A stretch of DNA of 64,000 nt, taken from assembly GCA_963756815.1 (NCBI GenBank), contig CAVWPR010000011.1, positions 8,462 through 72,461 on the forward strand, in the 5' to 3' direction. The translations under genes and the position numbers were made by a program. Source of the DNA: JAENVU01 sp963756815 (GTDB lineage Bacteria > Actinomycetota > Acidimicrobiia > IMCC26256 > JAENVU01). The notes beneath the pieces are model-generated. The model did not search any database. It was given only the letters and a program-made list of their open reading frames with translations, and had not been told where the DNA came from. Positions 1-9,732 of the stretch are shown here, one piece after another (within the stretch, counting starts at the first letter, position 1; each line of letters opens with the position of its first letter).

Positions 1-993
1 CGCGACGACGGCATCCGTGGCGTCACGTCGAACCCCACGATCTTCGAGAAGGCCATCGCCGGGGGCGAGGGCTACGACGAGGCGATCGCCGAGGCCAAGC
101 GCGCCGGCGACTCGATCGAGGCCACGTTCTGGGACCTCGCCGTCGACGACATCGGCCGTGGCGCCGACCTCCTGCGCCCCGTGCACGACTCGCTCGGCGG
201 GAAGGACGGGTTCATCTCCATCGAGGTGTCGCCGAAGCTCGCGCACGACACCGATGCCTCGGCGGAGCAGGCCAAGGAGCTGTTCGGCCGGCTCGGCCGC
301 CCGAACGTGATGATCAAGATCCCGGCGACGCCCGAGGGCCTCCCGGCGATCACCCGCACCATCGGTGCCGGCATCAACGTGAACGTCACGCTGATCTTCG
401 CCCTCGAGCGCTACGGCGAGGTCATCGACGCGTACATGAGCGGGCTCGAGCAGCTCGCGGCGGCGGGTGGCGATCTGTCCACGGTGCACTCGGTCGCGTC
501 GTTCTTCGTGAGCCGAGTCGACACCGAGGTGGACCGTCGCCTCCCCGAGGATTCGCCGTTGCGCGGCAAGGCTGCCGTCGCGAACGCGAAGCTGGCGTAC
601 GAGCAGTTCCGGGCGTCGCTCGCCACCGACCGGTGGCAGGCGGCTCGCGGCGAAGGGCGCGACGGTGCAGCGCCCGCTCTGGGCGTCGACGTCGACCAAG
701 AACGACGCGTACTCCCCCACGCTGTACGTCGACACCCTCATCGGGCCCGACACGGTGAACACGCTGGCACCGAAGTCGATCGACGCGCTGCACGCGCCGG
801 GGGTGGAGCTGCGCGCCGACACCGTCACCGAGGGGGTCGAGGAGGCCCACCGGGTGCTCGCCGATCTCGAGGCGGCCGGGGTGTCGTTCGACGACGTCAC
901 CGCCACCATCGAGCGGGAGGGCGTCGCGTCGTTCGCGGCGTCCTACGACGACCTGCTCGCCGCGCTCACCAAGCGCGCCGCCGAGCTCGACCT
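1..993 (+). CDS. tal: Transaldolase, 5' partial, one frame break
   Basis: Transaldolase of the non-oxidative pentose phosphate pathway, which moves a dihydroxyacetone unit between sugar phosphates through a Schiff base. The window opens inside the N-terminal region (GVTSNPTIFEKAI). The Schiff-base lysine lies in VMIKIPAT at about 308-331, followed by the NVTLIF and FVSRVDTEVD segments. The frame breaks near 640: the first frame ends WQA, and the motif LAAKGATVQRPLWAS continues one base later, so one surplus G in caggcggctc explains it. Family similarity (KNDAYSPTLYVDTLIGPDTVNT) runs to about residue AAELD near 990. No stop is met in that frame until 1361, so the true 3' end is uncertain and a further indel is likely. 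6-phosphogluconolactonase lies close downstream, which suits a pentose phosphate locus. Confidence 0.9.
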
Positions 994-1078
994 GCGGCCT
1001 CCGCCCGGATTCGCCGGTGGTCGTTCCAGGCCACCCATCGCTGGCTCGCAATTCGCTCGCAGAAATGCGACGGGCTGG

Positions 1079-1792
1079 TCAGGTCGACGGCGTCGCGAGG
1101 GAGCGGACGGCGGTGAGGTGGGCGGTCAGGGCGGCTCGGGACGCGTGTGCGTTCGCTCCGCTCGGGTTCGGCATCACGTAGGTGGTCGCGCCGCCGAAGC
1201 GCGCGGGCTGCTCCCCCTCGGACGCGTCGGGGTCGACGGCGCGGCGGTAGCCGGTGAGCCCGGCGAAGCAGACGACCGACGGGTGCAGCCACTCGACGAT
1301 GGTGCACAGGCGCGCCGCGCCCCCGGTGTACTCGGCGCGGCTGAGCGAGTCGGCCCGCGGTGACGCACGCTTCACCAGGTCGGTGAACCCGACGTGGGCC
1401 TCCACGAAGGCGCGCCACGGGTCGCGGTCGGCGGGGACGAGCCCGGCGTCGAGCGCTGCGCCCCAGAAGCGGTTCGAGGCGCCGACGAACGGGACGCCGC
1501 GCTCCGCCGCGACCACGCTGGGGTTCAGGCCCACGACGAGCACGCGCAGCATCGGTGCGACGAGGTCGGCGAGGGTCATCTCCCGCCGCAGTCGCCACTT
1601 CGCCAGGCCGAGGCCCTCGGTGGCGCTCAGGATCGTCGTGCCCGCGCCCTCGGCCACCAGGTCGAACGGCACCGGTCCGAACCAGCGGCCGTGCACGTCG
1701 AGCTCGGTGCCCGGTTCGTGGTGGCGATGCCACTCCGCGAGCGCGGCGGGCGTCGCTTCCGGGGTCAGGCGGGCGAGGTCGAGCTCCTCCAC
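1079..1792 (-). CDS. Mismatch-specific uracil/thymine DNA glycosylase (MUG/TDG-like)
   Basis: Predicted base-excision repair glycosylase that removes uracil or thymine from G mismatches. The core motif VVGLNPSV matches the GINPG-type motif of the MUG/TDG branch. NRFWGAAL and the C-terminal NPSGANAHAS (the NPSG motif of the active-site loop) are also present, so both halves of the active site are visible. The GTG at 1792 is preferred because it leaves only a short lead-in (VEELDLARLTPEATP) before the conserved fold. An upstream in-frame start at 1894 would add a low-complexity stretch and overlap the divergent pgl gene. About 237 residues. Its 3' end faces the transaldolase gene. Confident for the superfamily, less so for substrate. 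Confidence 0.8.
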   Translation of the reverse strand: MEELDLARLTPEATPAALAEWHRHHEPGTELDVHGRWFGPVPFDLVAEGAGTTILSATEGLGLAKWRLRREMTLADLVAPMLRVLVVGLNPSVVAAERGVPFVGASNRFWGAALDAGLVPADRDPWRAFVEAHVGFTDLVKRASPRADSLSRAEYTGGAARLCTIVEWLHPSVVCFAGLTGYRRAVDPDASEGEQPARFGGATTYVMPNPSGANAHASRAALTAHLTAVRSLATPST

Positions 1793-1809
1793 CTCCGTAG
1801 TATCGCCCG

Positions 1810-2457
1810 ATGGTCCGGGTGTGGCACAGGGTGGATGACGTTCCCGCGGCGTTCGCGGCGTTGCTGGCGGAACGGGCGCCGGCCTCGATCGCATTGTCGG
1901 GCGGTGACACCGCCCGCCACTGCTACGAGGCCGCGGCCGGCAGCGCCACCGACTGGTCGTCGACGGAGTTCTGGTTCGGCGACGAGCGGGGTGTCCCCGT
2001 CACCGACCCGGACTCCAACGAGGGCATGGCGCGCGCCGCCTGGCTCGATCGGGTACCGACGGGCCCGGTGCACTCGATGGTGAACGCGGCGCCGGGTGGC
2101 GACCTCGCGGCCGCGGCGGCCGCGTACGACGCGGCGTTGCGCAGTCATCCGCCCCTCGACGTCGTGCACCTCGGCCTCGGACCCGACGGCCACACCGCGT
2201 CGCTGTTCCCCGGTTCCGCGGGGCTCGACGAGACCGAGCGGTGGGTCATCACGAACGGCGACGCCGAGCATCCCCACCCGCGCCTGACGTTCACGTTTCC
2301 CGCGATCGCGGCGGCGCGTACCGTCGTCGTCACGGTGACGGGCGCCGACAAGCGCGACGCCCTCGCTGCGGTGCGGGCCGGTGACCGGCGCGCCCCCGCG
2401 GCTCGGGTCGACGCCGCCGAGGTCCTGTGGCTGTGCGACGACGCCGCGCTCGGGTGA
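1810..2457 (+). CDS. pgl: 6-phosphogluconolactonase
   Basis: Hydrolyses 6-phosphogluconolactone in the oxidative pentose phosphate pathway. The sequence has the family landmarks SIALSGGDTARHCYE (N-terminal sugar-phosphate loop), EFWFGDERGVPVTDPDSN (the FFGDER motif) and HLGLGPDGHTASLFPGS (the lactonase/glucosamine-6-P isomerase-like signature). The ATG at 1810 gives 215 residues, slightly short of the usual 230-250 but complete at both ends. It lies immediately downstream of the divergent DNA glycosylase start, so the two probably share a compact promoter region. FbiC begins 73 bases after its stop. Confidence 0.93.
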   Translation: MVRVWHRVDDVPAAFAALLAERAPASIALSGGDTARHCYEAAAGSATDWSSTEFWFGDERGVPVTDPDSNEGMARAAWLDRVPTGPVHSMVNAAPGGDLAAAAAAYDAALRSHPPLDVVHLGLGPDGHTASLFPGSAGLDETERWVITNGDAEHPHPRLTFTFPAIAAARTVVVTVTGADKRDALAAVRAGDRRAPAARVDAAEVLWLCDDAALG

Positions 2458-2530
2458 CCGGCGTCACCAGCGCGAGGAGCCCGTCGAACCGGCGAATCAC
2501 CGTCCCGATGCCCGGCCTAGGCTGCGCCGA

Positions 2531-4960
2531 GTGAGCCCGGACCCCCGCGAGCTGCTCCACGCGTCCACCGACGACCTGATGCGGGAGGCGGCGCGGCTGC
2601 GCGACGCCGGTCACGGCACCCGGATGACCTTCTCGCCGAAGGTGTTCGTGCCGCTCACGATGCTCTGTCGCGACCGCTGCGGCTACTGCACGTTCGCGAA
2701 GGCGCCGGCGCGCCTGGACCACCCGTATCTCGACGCGGACGCAGTGCTCGCGATCGCACGGGCCGGGGCCGCCGCCGGGTGCCACGAGGCCCTGTTCACC
2801 CTCGGTGAGGCGCCCGAGGCGCGCTACCCCGCGGCGGGCGAGTGGCTGGCCGCGCACGGTCACGGGTCGACGGTCGACCACCTGGTGGACGTCGCCGGTC
2901 GGGTGCTCACCGAGACCGGTCTGCTCCCTCATGCGAATGCGGGTGCGCTCGGCGAGGAGGAGCTCCTGCGCCTGCGGGCGGTGAGTCCGTCGCAGGGGAT
3001 GATGATCGAGTCCCTCGCCGACCGGTTGCACGAGCCCGGTGGTCCCCACCACCGCGCGCCCGACAAGACCGCGGCGCGCCGGCTCGCCACGCTCGAGGCC
3101 GCGGGACGCGCCCGGGTCCCGTTCACGACCGGCATCCTCGTCGGCATCGGCGAGACGCCCGCCGAGCGGATCGACGCGCTCGTCGCGATCCGGGATGCGC
3201 ACGCCCGTCACGGTCACGTGCAGGAGGTGATCGTCCAGAACTTCCTGCCGAAGCCCGGTACCGCGATGCACACCGCACCGCCGTGCGACCCGGAGGAATT
3301 CCTGCGCACGATCGCGACGGCCCGGATCGTGCTCGGCGCCGCGATGCACGTGCAGGCGCCGCCGAACCTCACCGACGCCGAGGGCCTCGCGGATCTCGTC
3401 GCGGCCGGCATCGACGACTGGGGTGGTGTCTCGCCGGTCACCCCGGACCACGTGAACCCCGAGCGCCCGTGGCCGGCGCTCGACGCGCTGCGCGCCGCCA
3501 CCGAGCGCAGCGGCCGTGCGCTCGCGCCGCGCCTCACCGTCTACCCGGAGTACGTACGGGCCGAGGAGGAGTGGCTGCACCCGGACGTGCGCACCGCGGT
3601 GCGCCACGCCTCGGACCTCGAAGGGCTCGCACGCGACGACGTGTGGGCGAGCGGCGGTGACACGCAACCCGCGATCCTCCTCGGGGTGGACCGGGTCGAG
3701 GAGGGCCCGACGGTCGTCGTCCCGACGCCGGCGCCACGAGGTCGCGTCGCCGAGGTCCTCGACGGCGTGCGTGCCGGGCAGACCGTCGACGAGGCGGAGA
3801 TCGTCGCACTGCTGGGCGCCCGCGGTCCGGAGGTGCGCGCGGTGGCCGACACGGCCGACCAGCTGCGCCGCGACATCGTCGGTGACGACGTCACGTTCGT
3901 CCGCAACCGCAACATCAACTACACGAACATCTGCACGTTCAAGTGCCGGTTCTGCGCGTTCTCCAAGGGTCCGCTGTCGCTGAACCTGCGGGGCGACCCC
4001 TACCTGCTCGACCTCGCCGAGATGCAGCGGCGGGTCCTCGAGGCGGTCGAGTGCGGCGCGACCGAGGTGTGTCTGCAGGGCGGGATCCATCCGGACTTCG
4101 ACGGCGAGTACTACCTCGACGTGGCCCGGGCGGTGAAGGAGGTCGCGCCCGACATCCACGTGCACGGCTTCACCGCGCTCGAGGTGACCGAGGGCGCGAA
4201 GCGGCTCGGGATGGACCTCGCCGAGTACCTGCTCCTCGCCAAGGAGGCCGGGCTGGCCACGCTGCCCGGCACCGCGGCCGAGATCCTCGACGACGAGGTG
4301 CGGGCGATCATCTGCCCCGACAAGATCACCACCGAGGAGTGGTTGCACGCGCACCGCACCGCGCACGAGGTGGGGCTGCGCTCGAACGTGACGATCATGT
4401 TCGGCTCGGTGGAGCGGCCGGAGCACGTGGCGCGCCACATGCTGCGCACGCGGGCGCTGCAGCTCGAGACCGGTGGGTTCACCGAGTTCGTGCCGCTGCC
4501 GTTCGTGCACATGGCGACGCCGATCTACCTCACCGGCCGGGCCCGCCGCGGCCCCACGTTCCGCGAGGTGGTGCTGATGCACGCGGTCGGCCGCATCGCG
4601 TACGCGGGCGCGATCGACAACATCCAGATCTCGTGGGTCAAGACCGGCGTCGGCGGGGCCCGCCAGGCGCTCCAGGCCGGTTGCAACGACCTCGGCGGCA
4701 CCCTGATGGACGAGAACATCTCGCGTGCCGCGGGTGCGAGCCACGGCCAGGAGGCCGACGACGTGATGTTCGGCGCGATCGTCGAGCCACTCGGCCGCCC
4801 GCTCGTCCAGCGCACCACGCTCTACGGCCGCACCACCACGGTCGGCCGGCGCCTGCGGCCCGTCGACGACGACGGCCTCGCGGCGCGCGCCGCATCCACG
4901 CCCGGCGCTCCGGCCGGCGTTCCGGTCGAGCTCCGCACCCGGGAGCCCGTGGCCAAGTGA
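2531..4960 (+). CDS. fbiC: FO synthase, fused CofG/CofH (FbiC)
   Basis: Bifunctional radical-SAM enzyme that joins a pyrimidine precursor of riboflavin synthesis to tyrosine, giving FO, the deazaflavin core of coenzyme F420. Two radical-SAM modules are visible. The CofG half has its cluster motif CRDRCGYC at about residues 48-55 and the CofH half has CTFKCRFC at about 467-474; each is followed by a TIM-barrel-like domain (CLQGGIHPDFDGEYY in CofH). The GTG at 2531 starts the conserved N terminus; a longer frame runs back into pgl without similarity. About 809 residues, close to actinobacterial FbiC (about 850). The stop overlaps the next gene by 4 bases (GTGA). The fused form is typical of Actinomycetota; archaea and cyanobacteria usually encode the halves separately. 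Confidence 0.95.
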   Translation: MSPDPRELLHASTDDLMREAARLRDAGHGTRMTFSPKVFVPLTMLCRDRCGYCTFAKAPARLDHPYLDADAVLAIARAGAAAGCHEALFTLGEAPEARYPAAGEWLAAHGHGSTVDHLVDVAGRVLTETGLLPHANAGALGEEELLRLRAVSPSQGMMIESLADRLHEPGGPHHRAPDKTAARRLATLEAAGRARVPFTTGILVGIGETPAERIDALVAIRDAHARHGHVQEVIVQNFLPKPGTAMHTAPPCDPEEFLRTIATARIVLGAAMHVQAPPNLTDAEGLADLVAAGIDDWGGVSPVTPDHVNPERPWPALDALRAATERSGRALAPRLTVYPEYVRAEEEWLHPDVRTAVRHASDLEGLARDDVWASGGDTQPAILLGVDRVEEGPTVVVPTPAPRGRVAEVLDGVRAGQTVDEAEIVALLGARGPEVRAVADTADQLRRDIVGDDVTFVRNRNINYTNICTFKCRFCAFSKGPLSLNLRGDPYLLDLAEMQRRVLEAVECGATEVCLQGGIHPDFDGEYYLDVARAVKEVAPDIHVHGFTALEVTEGAKRLGMDLAEYLLLAKEAGLATLPGTAAEILDDEVRAIICPDKITTEEWLHAHRTAHEVGLRSNVTIMFGSVERPEHVARHMLRTRALQLETGGFTEFVPLPFVHMATPIYLTGRARRGPTFREVVLMHAVGRIAYAGAIDNIQISWVKTGVGGARQALQAGCNDLGGTLMDENISRAAGASHGQEADDVMFGAIVEPLGRPLVQRTTLYGRTTTVGRRLRPVDDDGLAARAASTPGAPAGVPVELRTREPVAK

Positions 4961-5973
4961 GGTTCAGCACGTTGACGGAAGCACCGACGACCGATGTCGT
5001 CGCGATCGGCAACGCCCTCGTCGACGTCCTGTCGAACGCCGACGACTCCCTGCTGACGAAGCTCGGCATGGTGAAGGGCTCGATGGATCTCATCGACACC
5101 GAGCGGGCCGAGACCGTCTACGCCGCGATGGGCCCGGGCATCGAGGCGTCGGGCGGGAGTGCGGCGAACACGATCGTGGGCGTCGCGTCGCTGGGGAGCC
5201 GCGGCGCGTACATCGGCCGGGTGCGCGACGACGAGCTCGGCGCGGTCTACGTCCACGACATGCGCGCATCGGGTGTCGCATTCGACGTGCCGCCCGCAGC
5301 CGAGGGCCTCAGCACCGGCGTCTGCCTGGTGCTCGTCACGCCCGACGCCGAGCGGACGATGAACACCTACCTCGGGGCGTCGGCCGAGCTGCACGCCGAC
5401 GACGTCGACGCGGATCTCGTCCGCGGCGCGGCGATCACGTACCTCGAGGGGTACCTCTGGGACTCCCCCGCCGCGCAGGACGCGTACCGCTTCGCGTCCG
5501 AGGTCGCGCACGAGGCGGGGCGCCAGGTCGCGCTCACGCTCTCCGACGGCTTCGTCGTCGATCGTCACCGCGACACGTTCCTCGAGCTGATCGCGGGCTC
5601 CGTCGACGTGCTGTTCGCGAACGACACCGAGATCCAGATGCTCTACGAGGTCGACACCTTCGACGCCGCGCTGGCCAAGGTGCGGCACCACTGCTCGGTG
5701 GCCGCGATCACCCGCGGCGCGCAGGGGTCGGTGCTCCTCGCCGGCGACGACGTCGTGGAGGTGGGCATCGAGTCGATCCCGAACGGGCGGGTCGTCGACA
5801 CCACCGGCGCCGGCGACCTCTACGCCGCCGGGGTGCTCCACGGACTGCTCCACGGCCGCGACCTCCACACCTGCGGTCGGCTCGGCGGGCTCGCGGCCGC
5901 AGAGGTCATCTCCCACCTCGGTCCCCGGCCGCAGACGTCGCTGGCGGAGCTGGCCGCGTCCGCCGGGCTCTGA
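4957..5973 (+). CDS. PfkB-family kinase, adenosine kinase-like
   Basis: Ribokinase/PfkB superfamily sugar or nucleoside kinase. The N-terminal AIGNALVDVLS, the substrate-binding GGSAANTIVG and the C-terminal signature DTTGAGDLYAAG, with the catalytic aspartate and anion hole, are all present. The length (338 residues) fits. The arrangement resembles bacterial proteins annotated as adenosine kinase, but the substrate cannot be fixed from sequence. The start chosen is the GTG overlapping the fbiC stop (GTGA), a classic translational-coupling arrangement; a TTG at 4972 is an alternative. The next gene starts 12 bases after its stop, so fbiC, this kinase and the LOG protein may form one operon. 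Confidence 0.88.
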   Translation: MRFSTLTEAPTTDVVAIGNALVDVLSNADDSLLTKLGMVKGSMDLIDTERAETVYAAMGPGIEASGGSAANTIVGVASLGSRGAYIGRVRDDELGAVYVHDMRASGVAFDVPPAAEGLSTGVCLVLVTPDAERTMNTYLGASAELHADDVDADLVRGAAITYLEGYLWDSPAAQDAYRFASEVAHEAGRQVALTLSDGFVVDRHRDTFLELIAGSVDVLFANDTEIQMLYEVDTFDAALAKVRHHCSVAAITRGAQGSVLLAGDDVVEVGIESIPNGRVVDTTGAGDLYAAGVLHGLLHGRDLHTCGRLGGLAAAEVISHLGPRPQTSLAELAASAGL

Positions 5974-5984
5974 CCCCGACGGTC

Positions 5985-7017
5985 GTGGACCTCCCCCGCT
6001 ACCGCACCGGCGACGCCACCCTCGACGCCGAGATCGCCCGGCTCGTCGAGTCGATCGAGCCCGTCCACAGCGATGAGCTGGTGTTCGAGATGATCGTCAC
6101 CGCGCTGCGGATGGCGACCGACGGCGCCAACCGCGGCGACCTGAAGATCGCGAACCGCGCCCTCAAGGAGATGCGGCACGCCTTCCGCGTGTTCGCGCCG
6201 TACCGCGCCGGCGCGCAAGGCGTCGATCTTCGGGTCGGCCCGCACGCGTGAGGACGATCCGCTGTACGAGCAGACCCGGACGCTCGCCGCCGGGCTCGCG
6301 GCGCGCGGCTGGATGGTGGTGACCGGCGCCGGCCCCGGGATCATGACCGCGGGCATCGAGGGCGCCGGGCCGGAGAACGCGTTCGGGGTGAGCATCCGGC
6401 TCCCGTTCGAGGCGTCGACGAGCGAGTTCCTCGCCGACGACCCCAAGCTCGTGAACTTCCAGTACTTCTTCACCCGCAAGCTCTCGTTCGTGAAGGAGTC
6501 CGACGCGTTCGTGCTCCTGCCCGGCGGCTTCGGCACGCTCGACGAGGCGTTCGAGACGCTGACGCTGATCCAGACCGGCAAGGCGCAGCCGGCGCCCGTC
6601 GTGCTCCTCGACGTCCCCGGCGGCACGTACTGGTCCCGCTGGCGGGAGTTCGTGGAGGCCGAGCTGCTCGAGCGCGGCTACCTCTCGCCCACCGACCTCG
6701 ACCTGCTCCTGGTCACCGACGACGTCACCGTCGCGGTCGACGAGTGCGCCCGCTTCTACGCGAACTACCACTCGATGCGCTTCGTCGGTCGCGACCTCGT
6801 GCTGCGGGTGCTGCACGCGCCCGACGCGGTGCGGCTGGCCCAGCTGACCGAGGAGTTCGCCGACATCGTCGTGTCGGGTGAGATCACGGCGTCCGGACCG
6901 ACGCCCCGCGAGGAGCGCGACGGCGACGAGCTGCACCTCGACCGGGTGGTCCTGCGCTTCGACCGCTACCACTGGTCGCGCCTGCGCCGCCTGATCGACG
7001 CCCTCAACGCCGTCTGA
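5985..7017 (+). CDS. LOG-family protein (possible nucleotide 5'-monophosphate phosphoribohydrolase)
   Basis: Members of this Rossmann-fold family include cytokinin-activating LOG enzymes and bacterial PpnN-like nucleosidases that hydrolyse the N-glycosidic bond of nucleoside monophosphates. The signature PGGFGTLDEAFE (PGGxGTxxE, the phosphate and catalytic loop) is clear, preceded by VVTGAGPGIM. The N-terminal 80 residues (DLPRYRTGD onward) lie in one frame and the rest in the next. The join is near 6212, where removing one G gives a continuous ARKASIFGSART, so this is one gene. The GTG at 5985 is 12 bases after the upstream kinase stop. About 340 residues after repair, with a C-terminal extension beyond the LOG core. 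Context next to a nucleoside kinase-like gene suggests nucleotide salvage. Confidence 0.85.
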
Positions 7018-7028
7018 CCGACGCCGCG

Positions 7029-8370
7029 TCACGTGGCGCGGGCGGCCTTGTACGCGTCGACGGCGCGCGTCGCGGCGGCGCGATGGTCGACGATGGGCTC
7101 GGGATACTCCCGACCCAGCGTGATGCCAGCGGCGGCGAGCTCGAGCGGTCCGACGGTCGAGGGCTCGTGGATGGTGGTGTCGTCGAGGCCGGCGAGCTCC
7201 GGGACCCAGCGCCGCAGGTACGCGCCCTCGTGGATCGAACTTGCGGCTCTGCAGGGTGGGGTTGAACACGCGGAAGTACGGCGCCGCGTCGGGACCGGTG
7301 CCCGCGACCCACTGCCAGTTGCCGACGTTCTGGGGGACGTCGCCGTCGGCGAGCAGGTGCCGGAAGTGGCGCTCGCCCTCGGCGCCAGTCGATGAGCAGG
7401 TCCTTCACGAGGAAGCTCGCGGTGATCATCCGCACCCGGTTGTGCATCCAGCCCGTGGACGCGAGCTGGCGCATCCCGGCGTCGACGATGGGCACACCCG
7501 TGCGCCCCTCCTTCCAGGCCGCGAGCCCGACGGGGTCGTCGCGCCACCGGACGCGGTCGTACTCCGGCCGCTGGGCACGGTCGACGAGCTCCGGCCGCTC
7601 GGCCAGCAGGTGCGCGTACCAGTCGCGCCAGCAGAGCTGGCGTACCCACGGCTCGCCGCGCGTGCCCGTCTCGGCCGCGACGCGTGCCGCGGTCACCGCC
7701 CCGAGCCGGCCGGTCTTCAGCGCGATCGAGAGCTGGGACGTGCCGTCCACAGCGGGGAGGTCGCGCTGCTCCGGGTAGTCGCCGAGCGCCCCGGTCACGA
7801 ACTCGTCGAGCCGGGCGTGCGGGTCGGGCGCGGCCTCGACCGCGGGCCGGTCGGCCGAGCCCGCGAGCTCGATCAGCCGTGCGTCGCCGGGCTCGGTCGA
7901 CGGTGGGCAGGTCGCGGCCCTGCCACCGCTTCCAGAACGCGGTGAAGACGCGTGGCACCGTCCCCTCGTTCGTGGTGATCGAGCCGGGCGGCTGGACGAC
8001 GGTGCCCGAGTACCCGCGCGGCTCCGTGTCCAGCGCGCGCCGCGACCGCGGCATCCCGACGGCGCCGCGTACGGGGTGACGTCGCTGGTTCAGGTACACC
8101 GTGGCGTCCGTCGAGCGCGCCGACGAGGCGCGGGATCTGCTCGACCGGATCGCCGACCGCGAGGTGCAGCCGGCCGCCGAGCGCGTCGTCGAGCGCGACC
8201 ACCGCGCCCATCACCGCGTCGCGGCGGTGCGGGCCTGCGCCGTCGATCAGCGTCGGGTCGAGCACGAACACGGGGAGCACGTCGTCGCACTCGCGCGTGG
8301 CGGCGCTCCAGGCCGGGTTGTCGTCCAGGCGCAGGTCGCGCCGGAACCACACGAGCCCGCGTGTGCTCAC
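7029..8370 (-). CDS. phr: Deoxyribodipyrimidine photolyase, several frame breaks
   Basis: Light-driven repair of cyclobutane pyrimidine dimers using FAD. The photolyase N terminus (LVWFRRDLRLDDNPAW) starts at a GTG at 8370, and the FAD-binding C-terminal domain is clear (QLCWRDWYAHLL, GMRQLASTGWMHNRVRM, ITASFLVKDLLIDWRRG, FNPTLQSRKFDP). The reading frame changes about seven times, near 8115, 8085, 8065, 8045, 7900, 7385 and 7232. Every change fits one surplus base, and the net length excess agrees. The conserved blocks are undamaged by substitution, so sequencing error is more likely than decay. It is the last gene of the glcD-glcE-glcF-66 aa chain, coupled by a GTGA overlap. Some photolyases of this class use FO, the FbiC product, as antenna; which antenna is used here is not determinable. 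Confidence 0.85.
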
Positions 8371-8567
8371 GGTCCCTCGCTCCAGCCGCCCTCGGGGTCG
8401 AGGGCGCGGATGGCGCGCTCCACGGCCCGACGGGCCTGCAGGATCCGCTTCTCGGCCGCCGCCGCGTCCTCGTCGCCGTCCGCGGCGCTGCGCAGCGCGT
8501 CGTAGGCGCGGTCGCGCAGGTCCTCCTCGACGGCGCGGAGCTTGTCGGCGACATCAGTCAGGTCCAA
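8367..8567 (-). CDS. Small conserved-looking protein, 66 residues
   Basis: I do not recognise a family. The protein is short, highly charged and helical-looking (DVADKLRAVEEDLRDRAYDALRS, then AAAAEKRILQARRAVERAIRAL), probably a small coiled coil. The TTG at 8567 is chosen because GGAGGA sits five bases upstream. The gene overlaps the 3' end of glcF by 14 bases, and its TGA overlaps the photolyase GTG in a GTGA arrangement. It is therefore almost certainly translated between two real genes. Charge pattern and codon use match the neighbours. A role in the glycolate oxidase complex or in photolyase expression would be speculation. Confidence 0.6.
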   Translation of the reverse strand: MDLTDVADKLRAVEEDLRDRAYDALRSAADGDEDAAAAEKRILQARRAVERAIRALDPEGGWSEGP

Positions 8568-9732
8568 GGCACTCCTCCAGGAGCTCGACCGGGTGGCGGA
8601 CGGAGAGCCCGGCCGCGGCCAGGTGCAGGGCGCAGCCCGGGTTGGCCGACGCCACGACGAACGGTCGGTCCGTCGCGGCCGCGCGCAACGCCTGCACCTT
8701 GCGGTCACGCACGGCGGCCGACAGCTCGGGCTCGAACGCGGAGTAGGCGCCGCCGGCACCGCAGCAGAGCCCGTCGTCGGCGGTGAGGCGCACGTCGTAG
8801 GCGCGCGCCAGCAGCGCGGCCACCGGAAGGTGCGCGTGTTGGACGTGCCGGAGGTGACACGGGTCCTGGACCACGACGGTGACGTCACGGCGGCGGAGCG
8901 GCGGCAGCGGCCGACCCGCGAGCCAGGTCGAGACGTCCACGACCCGCGCCGCGAACGCACGGGCCGCGTCGGTGCCGAGCAGATGGCCGTAGTCGGCGAG
9001 CGCAGCGCCGCATCCGGCGCTGTCGACCACGACCGGCGCGTCACCGGGGAACGCGTCGATGACACGCTGGGCGAGGCGCTCGGCGTCGGCGCGCCGGCCG
9101 GCATGGGTGTGCAGCGCGCCGCAGCAGTCGCCGCCCGCCTCGCCCAGCCCCACGCGTGCCCCCGTGGCGCGCATCACGCGCAGCGCGGCGCGGTGGACGT
9201 CGCGCTGCCACGCGTCCATGACACAGCCGGTGAACAGGTAGGCGTCGGGATGCTCGTCGGCGGTCAGAGGCGCGGGCGGGCGGATCGGGAGCTTCGGCAG
9301 TCCGAGCGCGCGCGGCACGAGGTGCAGGCGCTGCCCCACGGCGAGGGCACGGGTCGCGGCGCCGAGCGCCCGCCGGTGCGGCAGCAGCCCGCGGAACGCG
9401 ACCGCCTCGGCGAGCCGACGGGACCACCGGCGGCGGGGCTCGAGCGCGGTGCGCGTGTCCTCCATCAGGTGGCCGAACTGCACACCCGACGGGCAGGCCG
9501 CCTCGCAGCCGCGGCACTGGATGCAGGCGTCCATCGCCTCGGTGAAGGCGGCGTCGAGCGGAGCGCGTCCCTCGCTGACCGCACGCATGGCCGCGATCCG
9601 GCCCCGTGGTGAGGCGATCTCCTCGCCGGTGACCCGGTACGTCGGGCAGTGCGGCAGACAGAGCCCGCAGCCGACGCACGCGACGAGCTCGGCCTCGTCG
9701 AGCCGGAGGGCGATGGGGCTGCGGTTGCTCAT
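8554..9732 (-). CDS. glcF: Glycolate oxidase iron-sulfur subunit GlcF
   Basis: Electron-transfer subunit of membrane-associated glycolate (or D-lactate) dehydrogenase. Two 4Fe-4S clusters are visible near the N terminus: CVGCGLCLPHCP at about residues 18-29 and CIQCRGCEAACP at about 70-81. Two CCG domains follow (GDCCGALH and LCCGAGG, each with associated Cys-rich segments TGCVMD and QDPCHLRH), which bind further cofactor. The ATG at 9732 overlaps the glcE stop in an ATGA pattern; a longer in-frame extension upstream is arginine-rich shadow sequence. 392 residues, near the family norm of about 400-430. Part of the minus-strand glcD-glcE-glcF operon. Confidence 0.92.
   Translation of the reverse strand: MSNRSPIALRLDEAELVACVGCGLCLPHCPTYRVTGEEIASPRGRIAAMRAVSEGRAPLDAAFTEAMDACIQCRGCEAACPSGVQFGHLMEDTRTALEPRRRWSRRLAEAVAFRGLLPHRRALGAATRALAVGQRLHLVPRALGLPKLPIRPPAPLTADEHPDAYLFTGCVMDAWQRDVHRAALRVMRATGARVGLGEAGGDCCGALHTHAGRRADAERLAQRVIDAFPGDAPVVVDSAGCGAALADYGHLLGTDAARAFAARVVDVSTWLAGRPLPPLRRRDVTVVVQDPCHLRHVQHAHLPVAALLARAYDVRLTADDGLCCGAGGAYSAFEPELSAAVRDRKVQALRAAATDRPFVVASANPGCALHLAAAGLSVRHPVELLEECLGPD

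Noticed and set aside
2330..4744. An 804-codon minus-strand open frame opposite fbiC
   Set aside because: Low-complexity composition and complete overlap with a well-supported radical-SAM gene mark it as a GC-bias shadow.
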